From contig WEDG01007643.1 in NCBI GenBank assembly GCA_017591395.1, positions 1 to 64,000 of the forward strand: a stretch of 64,000 bases of DNA. The letters are read 5' to 3'. The position numbers and the translations under genes are program-made. Shown here one piece after another: positions 60,201 to 63,684 of this stretch (positions are counted from its first letter, which is position 1; the number at the start of each line of letters is the position of its first letter). This DNA comes from Schistocephalus solidus. Its lineage: Eukaryota > Platyhelminthes > Cestoda > Diphyllobothriidea > Diphyllobothriidae. A model generated the notes under the pieces. It was not told the DNA's origin, did not search any database, and saw only the letters and a program-made list of their open reading frames with translations.

Positions 60201-62871
60201 TACGCAACGCAAGACTGGGAGTGCATTAAAGTCAACTACCCTGATTTAGACTGTAAGCTAACGACTAGAAGCGTACGCACGCACACGCCAGCAAATTCTA
60301 AGAACTGCTAACGCGACAGTTCTGATCGCCTTTCGGCTGCTTCAGGAGATACACGTCTAGATCCCTTGGCTGACAGTACGGTCTGGAACTTAGGCCCGCG
60401 GTTAGGGGAGAGGCGGCCGGACGGCGAAAGCGGCCCAAGGCGCGCGCGGCGCACAACTGTGACATCAAACACCAATCAATAAACAGTTTGCGCGCACAGC
60501 ACCAGCGCCGGCTCACTGAATCAAGCGCTAGCGTGCGTGCGTACGTACGCGCGCGTGCATGATGCGACGATGGTGCGTTGTGTGTCTGTGTGCGCCTGCG
60601 TGCCAAAACAGCACGCGCGCGCAAGCGCGCACACACACACACAACCGTGAAGGCGTACATTTATATTGGGGCGCGGCGCGGCAATGATGGCCGCTGCTGC
60701 TGCTGCCACAAATGCCAGCCCAAAAGCGGACAGGCAAGAAAAAGGTGAAGAAACTCATCAAGTCGGAGAGAGAGGTGTGCCAAGAGTGACGAGCGATTAT
60801 CCCGCGTCGCTCGAGGTTGCCTGTACTAGTGGCATAGAAGCATAACACTGGACAGAAAAAAGAGAAGGTAACCGCGAGGTGTGGTCGCATTGCCCATTCA
60901 TCTCGAAAAAGCTATGGGGTTGGAGCACGGGTAGCTGGTGACGATAAATACCCAACACCACAGGACACGCGAGATTGCAGGGGGGAAGGCATATTTGGAG
61001 AGGTTGAAAAAGCCGAATAGATTGGAGCACCTTCGACCGAAACGAAGGAGTCCGCTAGGCTAGTGAATCTTGAACGGCCCACAGAAGCTATTGTCGGAGA
61101 GTACACACAAGCGGGGAAATAATTTCTGAAATTAGTAAGCGCAGGACATGGAGTCAGGTGATCTGGACGTCACTTTTGAGGGTCAGACCCGAACTTTCAA
61201 TGAACATGTGGGTCAAACAAAATCAATCACTGTGGAATAACTACGTAATGCCCATTCTACAAACAAGAAGTACCACAAGCAGTATGAAATGTAGATGGCA
61301 AAGATGGTATACCGTACCCCCAAAATAGATACTAGCTAAAAGTGTTTCGCCGATATTTCTCCTACTGCATGACGGAGCAACCAGAAACCGCATAGAGAAC
61401 GCTGGGTTACCCACCTAGGAGCCGAACCCCTCGTTGCTGCGTCATTTAGTAGGAGAAACAACGGCGAAACACGTATCTGGGCTTTTAGCTTTGCCATATA
61501 CATTTCATAGTACTTGTTTGTAGAATGGGTATTACGTGGTTATTCCATTGTGGTTGATTGTCTTTGAACCAGGTGTTTATTGAAATTTCGAGCCTGACTC
61601 TAAAAAGTCATGTCAGGATCACCTGGCTCCATGAACTGAACTTAATAATTTCAGAAATTATTTCCCCAATTATAATCTGGAGTTCACATACCAGAAACCG
61701 CATAGACGACGCTGGGCGACCCACCGAGGAGCCGAACCTCTCGTTGCTGTGTCATACAGTAGCAGAAACATGGGCGAAACACGTGTCTGGGCTTTTAGCT
61801 AGTAACTATGTCTGGAGTACGGTATACCAGCACACACAAGGTCCCTTCGCTTCCACAGCTTTAACGTTTCTTGCTTCTGATTGCGTGGCGTTCATCCGCC
61901 CTGTTTATGGCCAGTGCACTAGTAGCGCAAGTTCCGTAAGTCCGTTTGAATAGCAAAAGCTCTTGCAATTCAAAGTGCCTCCGTCATGACGGGTAGGCGC
62001 TCACCTATCGGTTACCAGATGCACTCGTACCGTTGTGCCTTGGGGCTCACTCTAGAGCCCCAGCAGCAGCCGCACAGCGGCTAAGGGTATGGGCAGAATA
62101 ACATTACCGATAAAGACAAGGGAGACTGGAATGGCCATTTCTGGCTTAATAGCTGTCATCAGCCTGCCACACCCAACCCCCAGGTCATGCACCACCCAAG
62201 TCGAACCCGTGACCCGCTGATTAGAAGTCCAACGCTCTAACCACGGGCTCGATGTCTTGTCGGTTCCGATCGGGAATATTCACAATGCTAGATGGGCGCA
62301 CACCGATCTCCCTAGCCAGTATGCGGCTGCTGGTGGGACTGTAGAGTTAGCCGCAAGGCAGAACGGGACGAGTAAGTCCCATAACCGATTGGTGAGCACC
62401 CAACTACCATTGTTAATATTCCGGATCGAAACCGACATGACAAAGAGCTCGCATTGGACTTTTAGGTTGCGAGTTTGAACCTCGGATGTCGCAACAACTG
62501 GGCTAATAAGCCCGAAATGGACATTCCAGTCTCCCTTGTCTATATCAGTCATGCATATCATAATTGTACGGTGTGGGTGAGGGAGTGTACAAGACGTCCT
62601 ACCACTCTCGATCTACAGCAAGGAGAAGAATATTGTGATTCAGTAGATCTTCGGTGTACACAAACTCCAATGGTTATTCCAGGGTAACTTGCCAAACAGT
62701 GGGAGAGGGAACTGACCTTTTAATTGGGTGGCAGCAACGCGACGGGTCTCAACTTCGTTATCTTCGAGGAGGTTCATCATCATGAGGTGCAGGGAACGCG
62801 GAGAACCACCATGGGTGACTGCAACTTTCTGCAAATCGGCCATGCTGCTGGCCAATGCGCGACGTGTGTCT
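33507..62871 (-). CDS. PP2A scaffold (PR65/A subunit)-like HEAT-repeat gene, partial
   Basis: Six minus-strand exons were found: 62,717-62,871, 56,609-56,811, 53,800-53,964, 44,209-44,724, 34,106-34,491 and 33,507-33,601. Each has an AG acceptor with a pyrimidine tract and a GT donor, and codon phases agree at all five junctions. The joined product aligns colinearly with the second half of PP2A A subunits, from about residue 300 of 589 to the conserved DVDVxYFAQxAL end. The A subunit is the HEAT-repeat scaffold that holds the catalytic C and regulatory B subunits of protein phosphatase 2A. Sequence divergence and two low-complexity insertions suggest a paralog, not the canonical subunit. The N-terminal exons lie beyond 64,000 and the last exon is not located. 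Confidence 0.83.
34106..34491 (-). CDS. PP2A-A-like gene, exon with proline/alanine insertion
   Basis: The acceptor GGGCTCCTTTCAG (34,492-34,498) follows a C-rich tract. The donor is AAAA|GTGAGT, and 386 bases start in phase 0 and end in phase 2. It opens with PGSDLHPLFPSVSVV. After a long non-HEAT stretch rich in A, P, S and T (about 34,220-34,330) it returns to a HEAT repeat: LQTCLQLLLQLLSEDPVPNV, then RFAAARALLLISGS. That matches the MLPTVLRMAGDPVANVRF region of PR65. An alternative acceptor at 34,445-34,450 would not keep phase with the upstream exon. Confidence 0.82.
34492..37899. other. Intron sequence of the PP2A-like gene, no other gene seen
   Basis: This is intron DNA between the 34,491 and 44,209 exon boundaries. 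Contents include degenerate TTAGGG-like words at 35,455-35,512, a 19-base G run at 36,712-36,730 and a CpG/CA-rich stretch at 36,890-37,360. An open minus-strand frame at 36,871-37,317 has no family motif, and exon phases do not require an exon there. Confidence 0.5.
36712..36730. repeat. Poly(G) run
   Basis: Nineteen consecutive G residues lie on the plus strand. Assembly length may be unreliable here. Confidence 0.9.
37900..39990. repeat. A/T-rich dispersed repeat, related to 21,830-22,720
   Basis: The left part (37,902-38,080) shares ordered words with 22,331-22,530. The region to about 39,700 is A/T-rich and without coding sequence. GCCGGCATG at about 39,675 resembles 22,557-22,570. An open minus-strand frame at 37,476-38,084 overlaps the repeat and shows no family motif. 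Confidence 0.45.
39991..41160. other. No gene recognised
   Basis: This is intron DNA of the PP2A-like gene with a short CT run at 40,309-40,322. Confidence 0.5.
41161..41390 (+). mobile_element. tRNA-derived hammerhead SINE (copy S2)
   Basis: The head GAGCCCATGGCGCAGTGGGT resembles the start of a tRNA-Arg, but the middle of the head is deleted before the B box (ATTTGAGCCTCG). The body carries the ribozyme module at 41,225-41,269 and ends in the GCTGCTGGTGGGGCTCGA, GAGCCCCATGGCAGAACGGG tail shared with other copies. It is antisense to the PP2A-like gene. Confidence 0.77.
41225..41269 (+). ncRNA. Hammerhead ribozyme motif in SINE S2
   Basis: Helix I GGCTGG/CCAGTC closes fully. The core CTGATGA and GAAA are intact, and helix III is ATGATCAT, still self-complementary. 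Helix II (GGATACTACGCC) is degraded to two pairs, so activity is doubtful. Confidence 0.55.
41391..44208. other. Intron sequence, no gene recognised
   Basis: No coding exon could be supported. A (GA)n run lies at 43,269-43,283. Open frames at 42,226-42,886 on the minus strand lack motifs. Confidence 0.5.
44209..44724 (-). CDS. PP2A-A-like gene, exon with Gly/Ala/Ser insertion
   Basis: The acceptor is CTGTGCCTATAG and the donor CAG|GTGGGT; 516 bases, phase 0 to 0, give 172 residues. It starts PESCLRETILPSALAWLRDP, then TWAVRDCACRTLARLL, the counterpart of FFDEKLNSLCMAWL and the following helix of PR65. About 95 residues rich in G, A, S and T then interrupt the HEAT repeat. The repeat resumes with RGLRALASDSNYHLRQIF, matching AMSGDPNYLHRMTTLF. 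Plus-strand open frames here (44,246-44,809) are shadows of this exon. Confidence 0.87.
44725..45369. other. Intron sequence, no gene recognised
   Basis: I see nothing to annotate beyond ordinary intron DNA. Confidence 0.5.
45370..45455 (-). mobile_element. Degraded PLE terminal sequence with hammerhead remnant
   Basis: This is related to 63,385-63,470: both have GCTTTATTAGCCT on one side and GTATTGGATTG on the other. On the minus strand the helix II arms GGATTCGAG...  and the GAAAC block are decayed (the plus strand reads ATATCGGAAC where 63,411 has ACGTTTCGG). It is a fossil copy. Confidence 0.55.
45493..45512. repeat. (AT)n microsatellite
   Basis: This is an AT dinucleotide run next to a minus-strand SINE. 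Confidence 0.9.
45520..45622 (-). mobile_element. Hammerhead SINE (copy S3), head truncated
   Basis: The minus-strand body contains the GTGTGCCACACTTGGGATT-like word, then the ribozyme module (45,542-45,585) and CTCCCTTGTCTTTGTCGGTT. The tRNA-like head is replaced by a TA repeat at 45,628. It is sense with respect to the PP2A-like gene. Confidence 0.75.
45542..45585 (-). ncRNA. Hammerhead motif in SINE S3, one core base deleted
   Basis: Helix I GACTGG/CCGGTC, helix II GGCT/AGCC and helix III ATGGCCAT are intact. The core reads CTGATG followed directly by CGGCT, lacking the final A of CTGATGA. Confidence 0.6.
45628..45666. repeat. (TA)n microsatellite at left end of PLE palindrome
   Basis: This TA run separates SINE S3 from the outer end of the inverted PLE pair. 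Confidence 0.9.
45667..46462 (-). pseudogene. PLE copy 1 of a head-to-head pair: GIY-YIG C-terminal part and 3' end
   Basis: The minus-strand frame 45,846-46,457 encodes the end of a Penelope-type GIY-YIG domain: VADHCADSGHTFAFQNAEIL, GRGSDRVARETIEAWHTG, SINRCVTLPTAYQALR. A hydrophilic C-terminal tail follows, ending PGPSSRQIQRP. The 3' non-coding part includes a hammerhead-like motif at 45,744-45,781. The 5' side is truncated within the GIY-YIG domain at about 46,462, where the oppositely oriented copy begins. Confidence 0.82.
45744..45781 (-). ncRNA. PLE-type minimal hammerhead motif (core mutated)
   Basis: The minus strand reads CCGACGA, helix II GAAATC/GATTTT, then GAAACGTC and AGG. Compared with the copy at 47,177-47,217, the second core base is C where it should be T, which should abolish cleavage. 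Confidence 0.55.
46463..47286 (+). pseudogene. PLE copy 2 of a head-to-head pair: GIY-YIG domain with internal deletion
   Basis: The plus-strand frame shows EAFSRLLRPMGIGIAHRPES, KAPLPRGETTNVIYRVQCNF and the GIY-YIG core VNYIGETGKHLQTRVGEH, then SLVADHCADSGRTFAFQNA. About 200 bases present in copy 1 are missing after FAFQNA. The deletion joins at a short GCACGCAATCGC microhomology and shifts the frame. From 46,758 to 47,286 the sequence is an inverted repeat of 45,667-46,205. The GIY-YIG domain is the family's endonuclease; this copy lacks the RT. Confidence 0.84.
47177..47217 (+). ncRNA. PLE-type minimal hammerhead ribozyme motif
   Basis: Helix I CCT/AGG has three pairs. The core is CTGACGA, helix II GAAATC/GATTTT has loop TTGTTT, and GAAA is followed by the palindromic helix III ACGT and predicted cleavage after GTC. 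Such two-base-pair helix III forms are known from Penelope-like elements and are thought to cleave as dimers. One unpaired U lies between the core and helix II. Confidence 0.68.
47286..47313. repeat. (TA)n microsatellite at right end of PLE palindrome
   Basis: This mirrors the TA run at 45,628-45,666 on the other side of the inverted PLE pair. Confidence 0.9.
47314..47583 (-). mobile_element. tRNA-derived hammerhead SINE (copy S4), best head
   Basis: The minus strand starts GAGCCCGTGGCTCAACGG. TGGCTCAACGG fits the pol III A-box pattern and GGTTCGAATCC, about 40 bases on, is a consensus B box. The ribozyme module follows at 47,450-47,494. The tail contains CGAGGGCTCTAGTCTGAGCT and CAGATCGGTGAGCCCCACAC and ends in the TA run. 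It lies in an intron of the PP2A-like gene in sense orientation. Confidence 0.82.
47450..47494 (-). ncRNA. Hammerhead ribozyme motif in SINE S4, intact core
   Basis: Helix I GACTGG/CCGGTC has six pairs with one G-U. The core is CTGATGA, helix II GGCT/AGCC has loop AATA, then GAAA, helix III ATGGCCAT and predicted cleavage after ATT. The only departure from consensus is a C/A mismatch at the base of helix II, where G-C is usual. Confidence 0.68.
47600..47711 (+). mobile_element. Hammerhead SINE (copy S5), head and tail truncated
   Basis: This is the plus-strand body from GTGTGCCACACTTGGGATTG through the ribozyme to CTTTGTCGGTTCC, followed by a TA run. It faces copy S4 head to head, giving an inverted repeat of about 260 bases centred near 47,590. 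Body sequence is nearly identical to S4. Confidence 0.8.
47636..47680 (+). ncRNA. Hammerhead ribozyme motif in SINE S5, intact core
   Basis: It has the same elements as S4: GACTGG/CCGGTC helix I, CTGATGA, GGCT/AGCC, GAAA and ATGGCCAT. S4 and S5 transcripts would be mutually complementary if both strands were transcribed. Confidence 0.68.
47712..47763. repeat. (TA)n microsatellite
   Basis: A TA dinucleotide run of about 52 bases directly follows the truncated SINE S5. Confidence 0.9.
47800..47915 (+). repeat. Fragment of the foldback repeat family (see 61,301-61,832)
   Basis: It contains CAGTAGCAGAAACAT, GTGAAACACGTGTCTGGGCT and GTACGGTATA in the same order as 61,750-61,830. It represents one arm of that palindromic element. 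Confidence 0.6.
47916..49560. other. Intron sequence, no gene recognised
   Basis: This is A/T-rich DNA with a G run at 48,651-48,662. No exon of the PP2A-like gene is needed here by phase, and no repeat was recognised. Confidence 0.5.
49565..49745 (+). mobile_element. Hammerhead SINE (copy S6), 5' truncated
   Basis: This carries the body from ACATGGCTGGCTGATAACG through CCCTTGTCTTTGTCGGCAGT and a tail with CTGTGCGGTTACTGGGGTGG and CGATGAGCACC. The ribozyme core (49,585-49,629) has CTGATAA and GAATTAG in place of CTGATGA and GAAATGG and should be inactive. Confidence 0.7.
49746..50187. other. No gene recognised
   Basis: This is intron DNA. On the minus strand near 50,125-50,165 a CCGATGACGCGCTCAAGAAC stretch beside the PLE fragment weakly resembles a decayed hammerhead. 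Confidence 0.4.
50188..50470 (-). pseudogene. PLE fragment, GIY-YIG C-terminal tail
   Basis: The minus-strand frame (50,188-50,430) reads LASTVVGRAETKMMREIIKA, then WQSDANLIYQRH. It corresponds to GRGSDRVARETIEAWHTGTTSINRC in the PLE at 46,300-46,400. No GIY-YIG catalytic core is present. Confidence 0.65.
50471..52379. other. Intron sequence, no gene recognised
   Basis: A CA run lies at 50,874-50,892. Open frames at 50,579-50,957 and 51,899-52,266 show no motif. Confidence 0.5.
52380..52515 (+). pseudogene. Short PLE reverse transcriptase remnant
   Basis: Plus-strand translation gives KETVRTLVFNLLENKYDEQV, then TLTKQHLVDWHDSCL. It aligns with IETVGELLENRYDEV and HLMQLLTSCIKT of the PLE RT at 1,220-1,310, the segment between motifs A and B. 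Both sides are lost. Confidence 0.6.
52516..53799. other. Intron sequence with purine-rich tract
   Basis: No gene was seen. Positions 53,246-53,330 are a nearly pure GA/GGA tract, and the minus-strand serine/leucine-rich frames over it are artefacts of that composition. Confidence 0.55.
53246..53330. repeat. Purine (GA/GGA)n tract
   Basis: This is a polypurine run on the plus strand, equivalent to a polypyrimidine tract in the PP2A-like transcript, inside the 9-kb intron just after exon 53,800-53,964. Confidence 0.85.
53800..53964 (-). CDS. PP2A-A-like gene, HEAT-repeat exon with WRVRL motif
   Basis: The acceptor CCGCCCTCTGCAG and donor CTG|GTAAGT bound 165 bases, phase 0 to 0, 55 residues. 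It encodes PKQYVFEYFSELMALM, PASEIQLTLLPSLVNLW and KNWRVRLGVVQSVPCLFSKL. This matches [20 protein letters not shown] and RVRLAIIEYMPLLAGQL of PR65, one of the most conserved HEAT repeats of the family and near the catalytic-subunit side. It joins directly to the exon starting at 44,724 without gap or phase change. Confidence 0.9.
53965..54419. other. Intron sequence with long (TA)n
   Basis: No gene was recognised. A TA run of about 59 bases lies at 54,226-54,284. Confidence 0.55.
54226..54284. repeat. (TA)n microsatellite
   Basis: This is the longest TA dinucleotide run in the window. Confidence 0.9.
54420..55124 (-). pseudogene. PLE of a second lineage, GIY-YIG region
   Basis: Minus-strand 54,430-54,723 encodes LRTQLVHPKDRVGYFNRRDA, then VYKISCTSCDAVYCRLAGKS and LTTRLNEHQLSVRGRDPLSL. 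This is the GIY-YIG pattern, but VYC stands where VYIG-type text is expected. Upstream (about 54,730-54,790) reads FERQLRKHQIQIAHKPATNL, the equivalent of GIAHRPE in the other PLEs. The region to 55,124 is open and may be the RT C terminus. It differs enough from the 46-kb PLE to be another lineage. Confidence 0.65.
55095..55330 (+). mobile_element. tRNA-derived hammerhead SINE (copy S7)
   Basis: The head keeps GAGCATTGGACTTCTGATCA, an anticodon-arm-like TTGGA/CTTCTGA/TC-AA segment that points to tRNA-Arg(UCU). The B box is degraded (AGGTTCGGTCG). The body holds the ribozyme remnant at 55,174-55,218 and the tail GGCTGCTTGGGGGGCTCATG, GGTGAGCGTTCGAC. The core reads CCGAGGA, so it is probably inactive. 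Confidence 0.75.
55331..55755. other. No gene recognised
   Basis: This is intron DNA without recognised features. Confidence 0.5.
55756..55860 (+). mobile_element. Strongly decayed hammerhead SINE (copy S11)
   Basis: GGACTGATGATGTCTACTAA, a TTTGAAATTGTC block and CTAGTCTCCCTTTTCGCTGT align with the SINE body from the ribozyme to the TGTCTTTGTCGG word. Helices have lost pairing. Confidence 0.5.
55868..55930 (-). mobile_element. PLE terminal sequence with hammerhead remnant
   Basis: The plus strand reads GCTTTATTTGCCTGACGTTT, CGGATTC, as at 63,395-63,425. On the minus strand GGAATCC-GAAAC-GTC-AGG is intact, but the upstream core is disturbed (CTGTGAGGA). Confidence 0.55.
55935..56608. other. 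No gene recognised
   Basis: This is intron DNA between exons of the PP2A-like gene. Confidence 0.5.
56609..56811 (-). CDS. PP2A-A-like gene, HEAT-repeat exon
   Basis: The acceptor ATCAATTTTTAG (56,812-56,823) and donor GACCAG|GTTAGT bound 203 bases. The two leading bases complete a GAC codon with the last G of the upstream exon, giving LKDFCLAS across the junction (PR65 has VKEFCENL). It continues PPEILTDFLLPRLQEHLTME, RVRSELVCCAVGLLPSV, DCLPLVRPILAFLNLNIDQ. An alternative acceptor at 56,786-56,790 is weaker and would break phase. Confidence 0.88.
56812..58964. other. Intron sequence, no gene recognised
   Basis: A CCA/ACC-rich tract lies at 56,985-57,045. Open frames at 57,618-58,049 carry no motif. 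Confidence 0.5.
58965..59170. repeat. Dispersed repeat R1, copy 2
   Basis: This is the same element as 24,110-24,280: AATTAGTTTTAAGTGATAGT, ATCTACCACACTCTCTC and GGTGTCAAGACATAGTCAAG are shared. It is non-coding. Confidence 0.65.
59171..61111. other. Intron sequence, CpG/CA-rich in part
   Basis: Positions 60,400-60,700 are rich in CG, CA and CGCG words. Open frames on the minus strand there are composition effects. No exon is required by phase. Confidence 0.5.
61113..61832. repeat. Large foldback (palindromic) repeat
   Basis: Arms 61,113-61,296 and 61,493-61,667 are inverted copies (for example GGGGAAATAATTTCTGAAATTA against its complement). The DNA between them is itself palindromic: AGCTAAAAGTGTTTCGCC at about 61,332 against GGCGAAACACG...CTTTTAGCT at about 61,462-61,491. 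One arm with loop is repeated directly at 61,690-61,832 (CCAGAAACCGCATAGA, then GTGTCTGGGCTTTTAGCT) and ends in GTACGGTATACC, the complement of GGTATACCGTAC at 61,303. No protein is encoded. Confidence 0.75.
61990..62253 (-). mobile_element. tRNA-derived hammerhead SINE (copy S8)
   Basis: The minus-strand head is GAGCCCGTGGTTAGAGCG, TTGGACTTCTAATCAGCGGG, with B box CGGGTTCGACTTG. The ribozyme module is at 62,124-62,168, followed by TCTCCCTTGTCTTTATCGGT, GCCGCTGTGCGGCTGCTGC and the GGTGAGCGCCTACC end. This is the longest complete copy. It lies in sense orientation within the first visible intron of the PP2A-like gene. Confidence 0.82.
62124..62168 (-). ncRNA. Hammerhead ribozyme motif in SINE S8, intact core
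   Basis: The core CTGATGA and GAAA are intact and helix III is ATGGCCAT. Helix I is GGCAGG/CCAGTC with one A/A mismatch, and helix II is AGCT/AGCC with one weak pair. Confidence 0.6.
62258..62405 (+). mobile_element. SINE tail fragment (copy S9)
   Basis: This contains TATGCGGCTGCTGGTGGGAC, AAGGCAGAACGGGACGAGTA and ACCGATTGGTGAGCACCCA, the 3' part of the hammerhead SINE family without head or ribozyme. Confidence 0.65.
62433..62560 (+). mobile_element. Hammerhead SINE with internal deletion (copy S10)
   Basis: The head GCATTGGACTTTTAGGTTGC and B box GAGTTTGAACCTC are followed by a body in which the GGGTTGGGTATGGCTGGCTG part is deleted. Helix II (GGGCTAATAAGCCC), GAAATGGACATT and CCAGTC remain, but CTGATGA is gone. 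Confidence 0.7.
62717..62871 (-). CDS. PP2A-A-like gene, first exon inside the window
   Basis: The acceptor CGCCCTCTTTAG and donor AAAAG|GTCAGT bound 155 bases starting in phase 2 and ending in phase 1. Residues RDTRRALASSMADLQKVAV and LMMMNLLEDNEVETRRVAAT, QLK align with RYMVADKFTELQKAV and [20 protein letters not shown] of PR65, roughly residues 300-345. The start codon and N-terminal HEAT repeats must lie beyond 64,000. An internal ATG (MADLQ) is not the natural start. Confidence 0.86.
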
Positions 62872-63384
62872 CTAAAGAGGGCGTCCCGGGGCGCGGGGGG
62901 AAGAGGCACAGAAGGAAATGATTATTTCAAGTTTAGATGCGGCGCTACTAGCAGTCAGCAAAAAGTAGATCTTAACTTTCCCAAATACTCAACTAGGGCT
63001 GTCCAGCCGGTCCGTGACTGTGAAAGCAAGCAGAAAACATGGTGATACGCGCTGTCTAGTAGTCTGTGGCAGAGGTTTAGAGGCCAGTGTCATAGCCAGC
63101 TAGTTTGACTCGAACATGCCACTGGAGAGGAAAAGAGGGGGAGGCGAAACCAAGAGACGCAGAGTCGCCGTTTATAAGGCCGCCAACCAACAAGAGAACT
63201 AAAACTTTCAGACGGGGGACACATATGAGATCTGAGTCGCCTACCCCCTTTGTGTGAAATTCAAGTGTGTATGAGAAGGCAGGAGGCAGGCAAAAACTAC
63301 CTTTTGAGATTTATCGTAGCTTCTGATAAAACTCGGTAATAGAAGCGAATTCCAGGGAGTAGTCGCGAAGAAGGAGACACCATC
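62872..63384. other. Intron sequence, no further exon found
   Basis: I searched for the next upstream exon of the PP2A-like gene and found none with family residues. Confidence 0.45.
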
Positions 63385-63470
63385 ACTGAAACAAAAGCTT
63401 TATTAGCCTGACGTTTCGGATTCTCACTCAAATCCACCATCAGAGACATAGTCAGGTAAGGGTATTGGAT
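63385..63470 (-). mobile_element. PLE terminal sequence with hammerhead motif
   Basis: The segment CTTTATTAGCCTGACGTTTC followed by GGTAAGGGTATTGGATTG is the terminal repeat type that also occurs, decayed, at 45,370-45,455 and 55,868-55,930. It holds the ribozyme motif at 63,404-63,449. Confidence 0.65.
63404..63449 (-). ncRNA. PLE-type minimal hammerhead ribozyme motif
   Basis: On the minus strand: TCT before the core (pairs with AGG, one G-U), CTGATGG, helix II GGATT/AATCC with loop TGAGTGAG, then GAAACGTC with an ACGT helix III and AGG. The last core base is G in place of A, which would reduce activity. Helix II is fully paired. Confidence 0.6.
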
Positions 63471-63684
63471 TGCCCAGTATTGAGTTAAAACAGCAACCAT
63501 CCAATGTGCCACAAACGCAACGTGTGGATGCAGTGAACTGAAGACAAGGTTGCCTAATTACAATAGCTTCCACGGATTTTTAGAGCGAATGGCTACCCGC
63601 GCAACTTCTGCAACCAGTGCCTACGCAAACGAGACGAGAGATAAAATCCAACCGGCCCAAATTTCTGCAAGCTCTCCCGTAAAT

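Noticed and set aside
60298..60890. Two 120-codon minus-strand frames in CpG-rich DNA
   Set aside because: They are composed of CG/CA repeat translations (His/Ala/Arg/Val/Cys runs), with no family motif and no need from exon phase.
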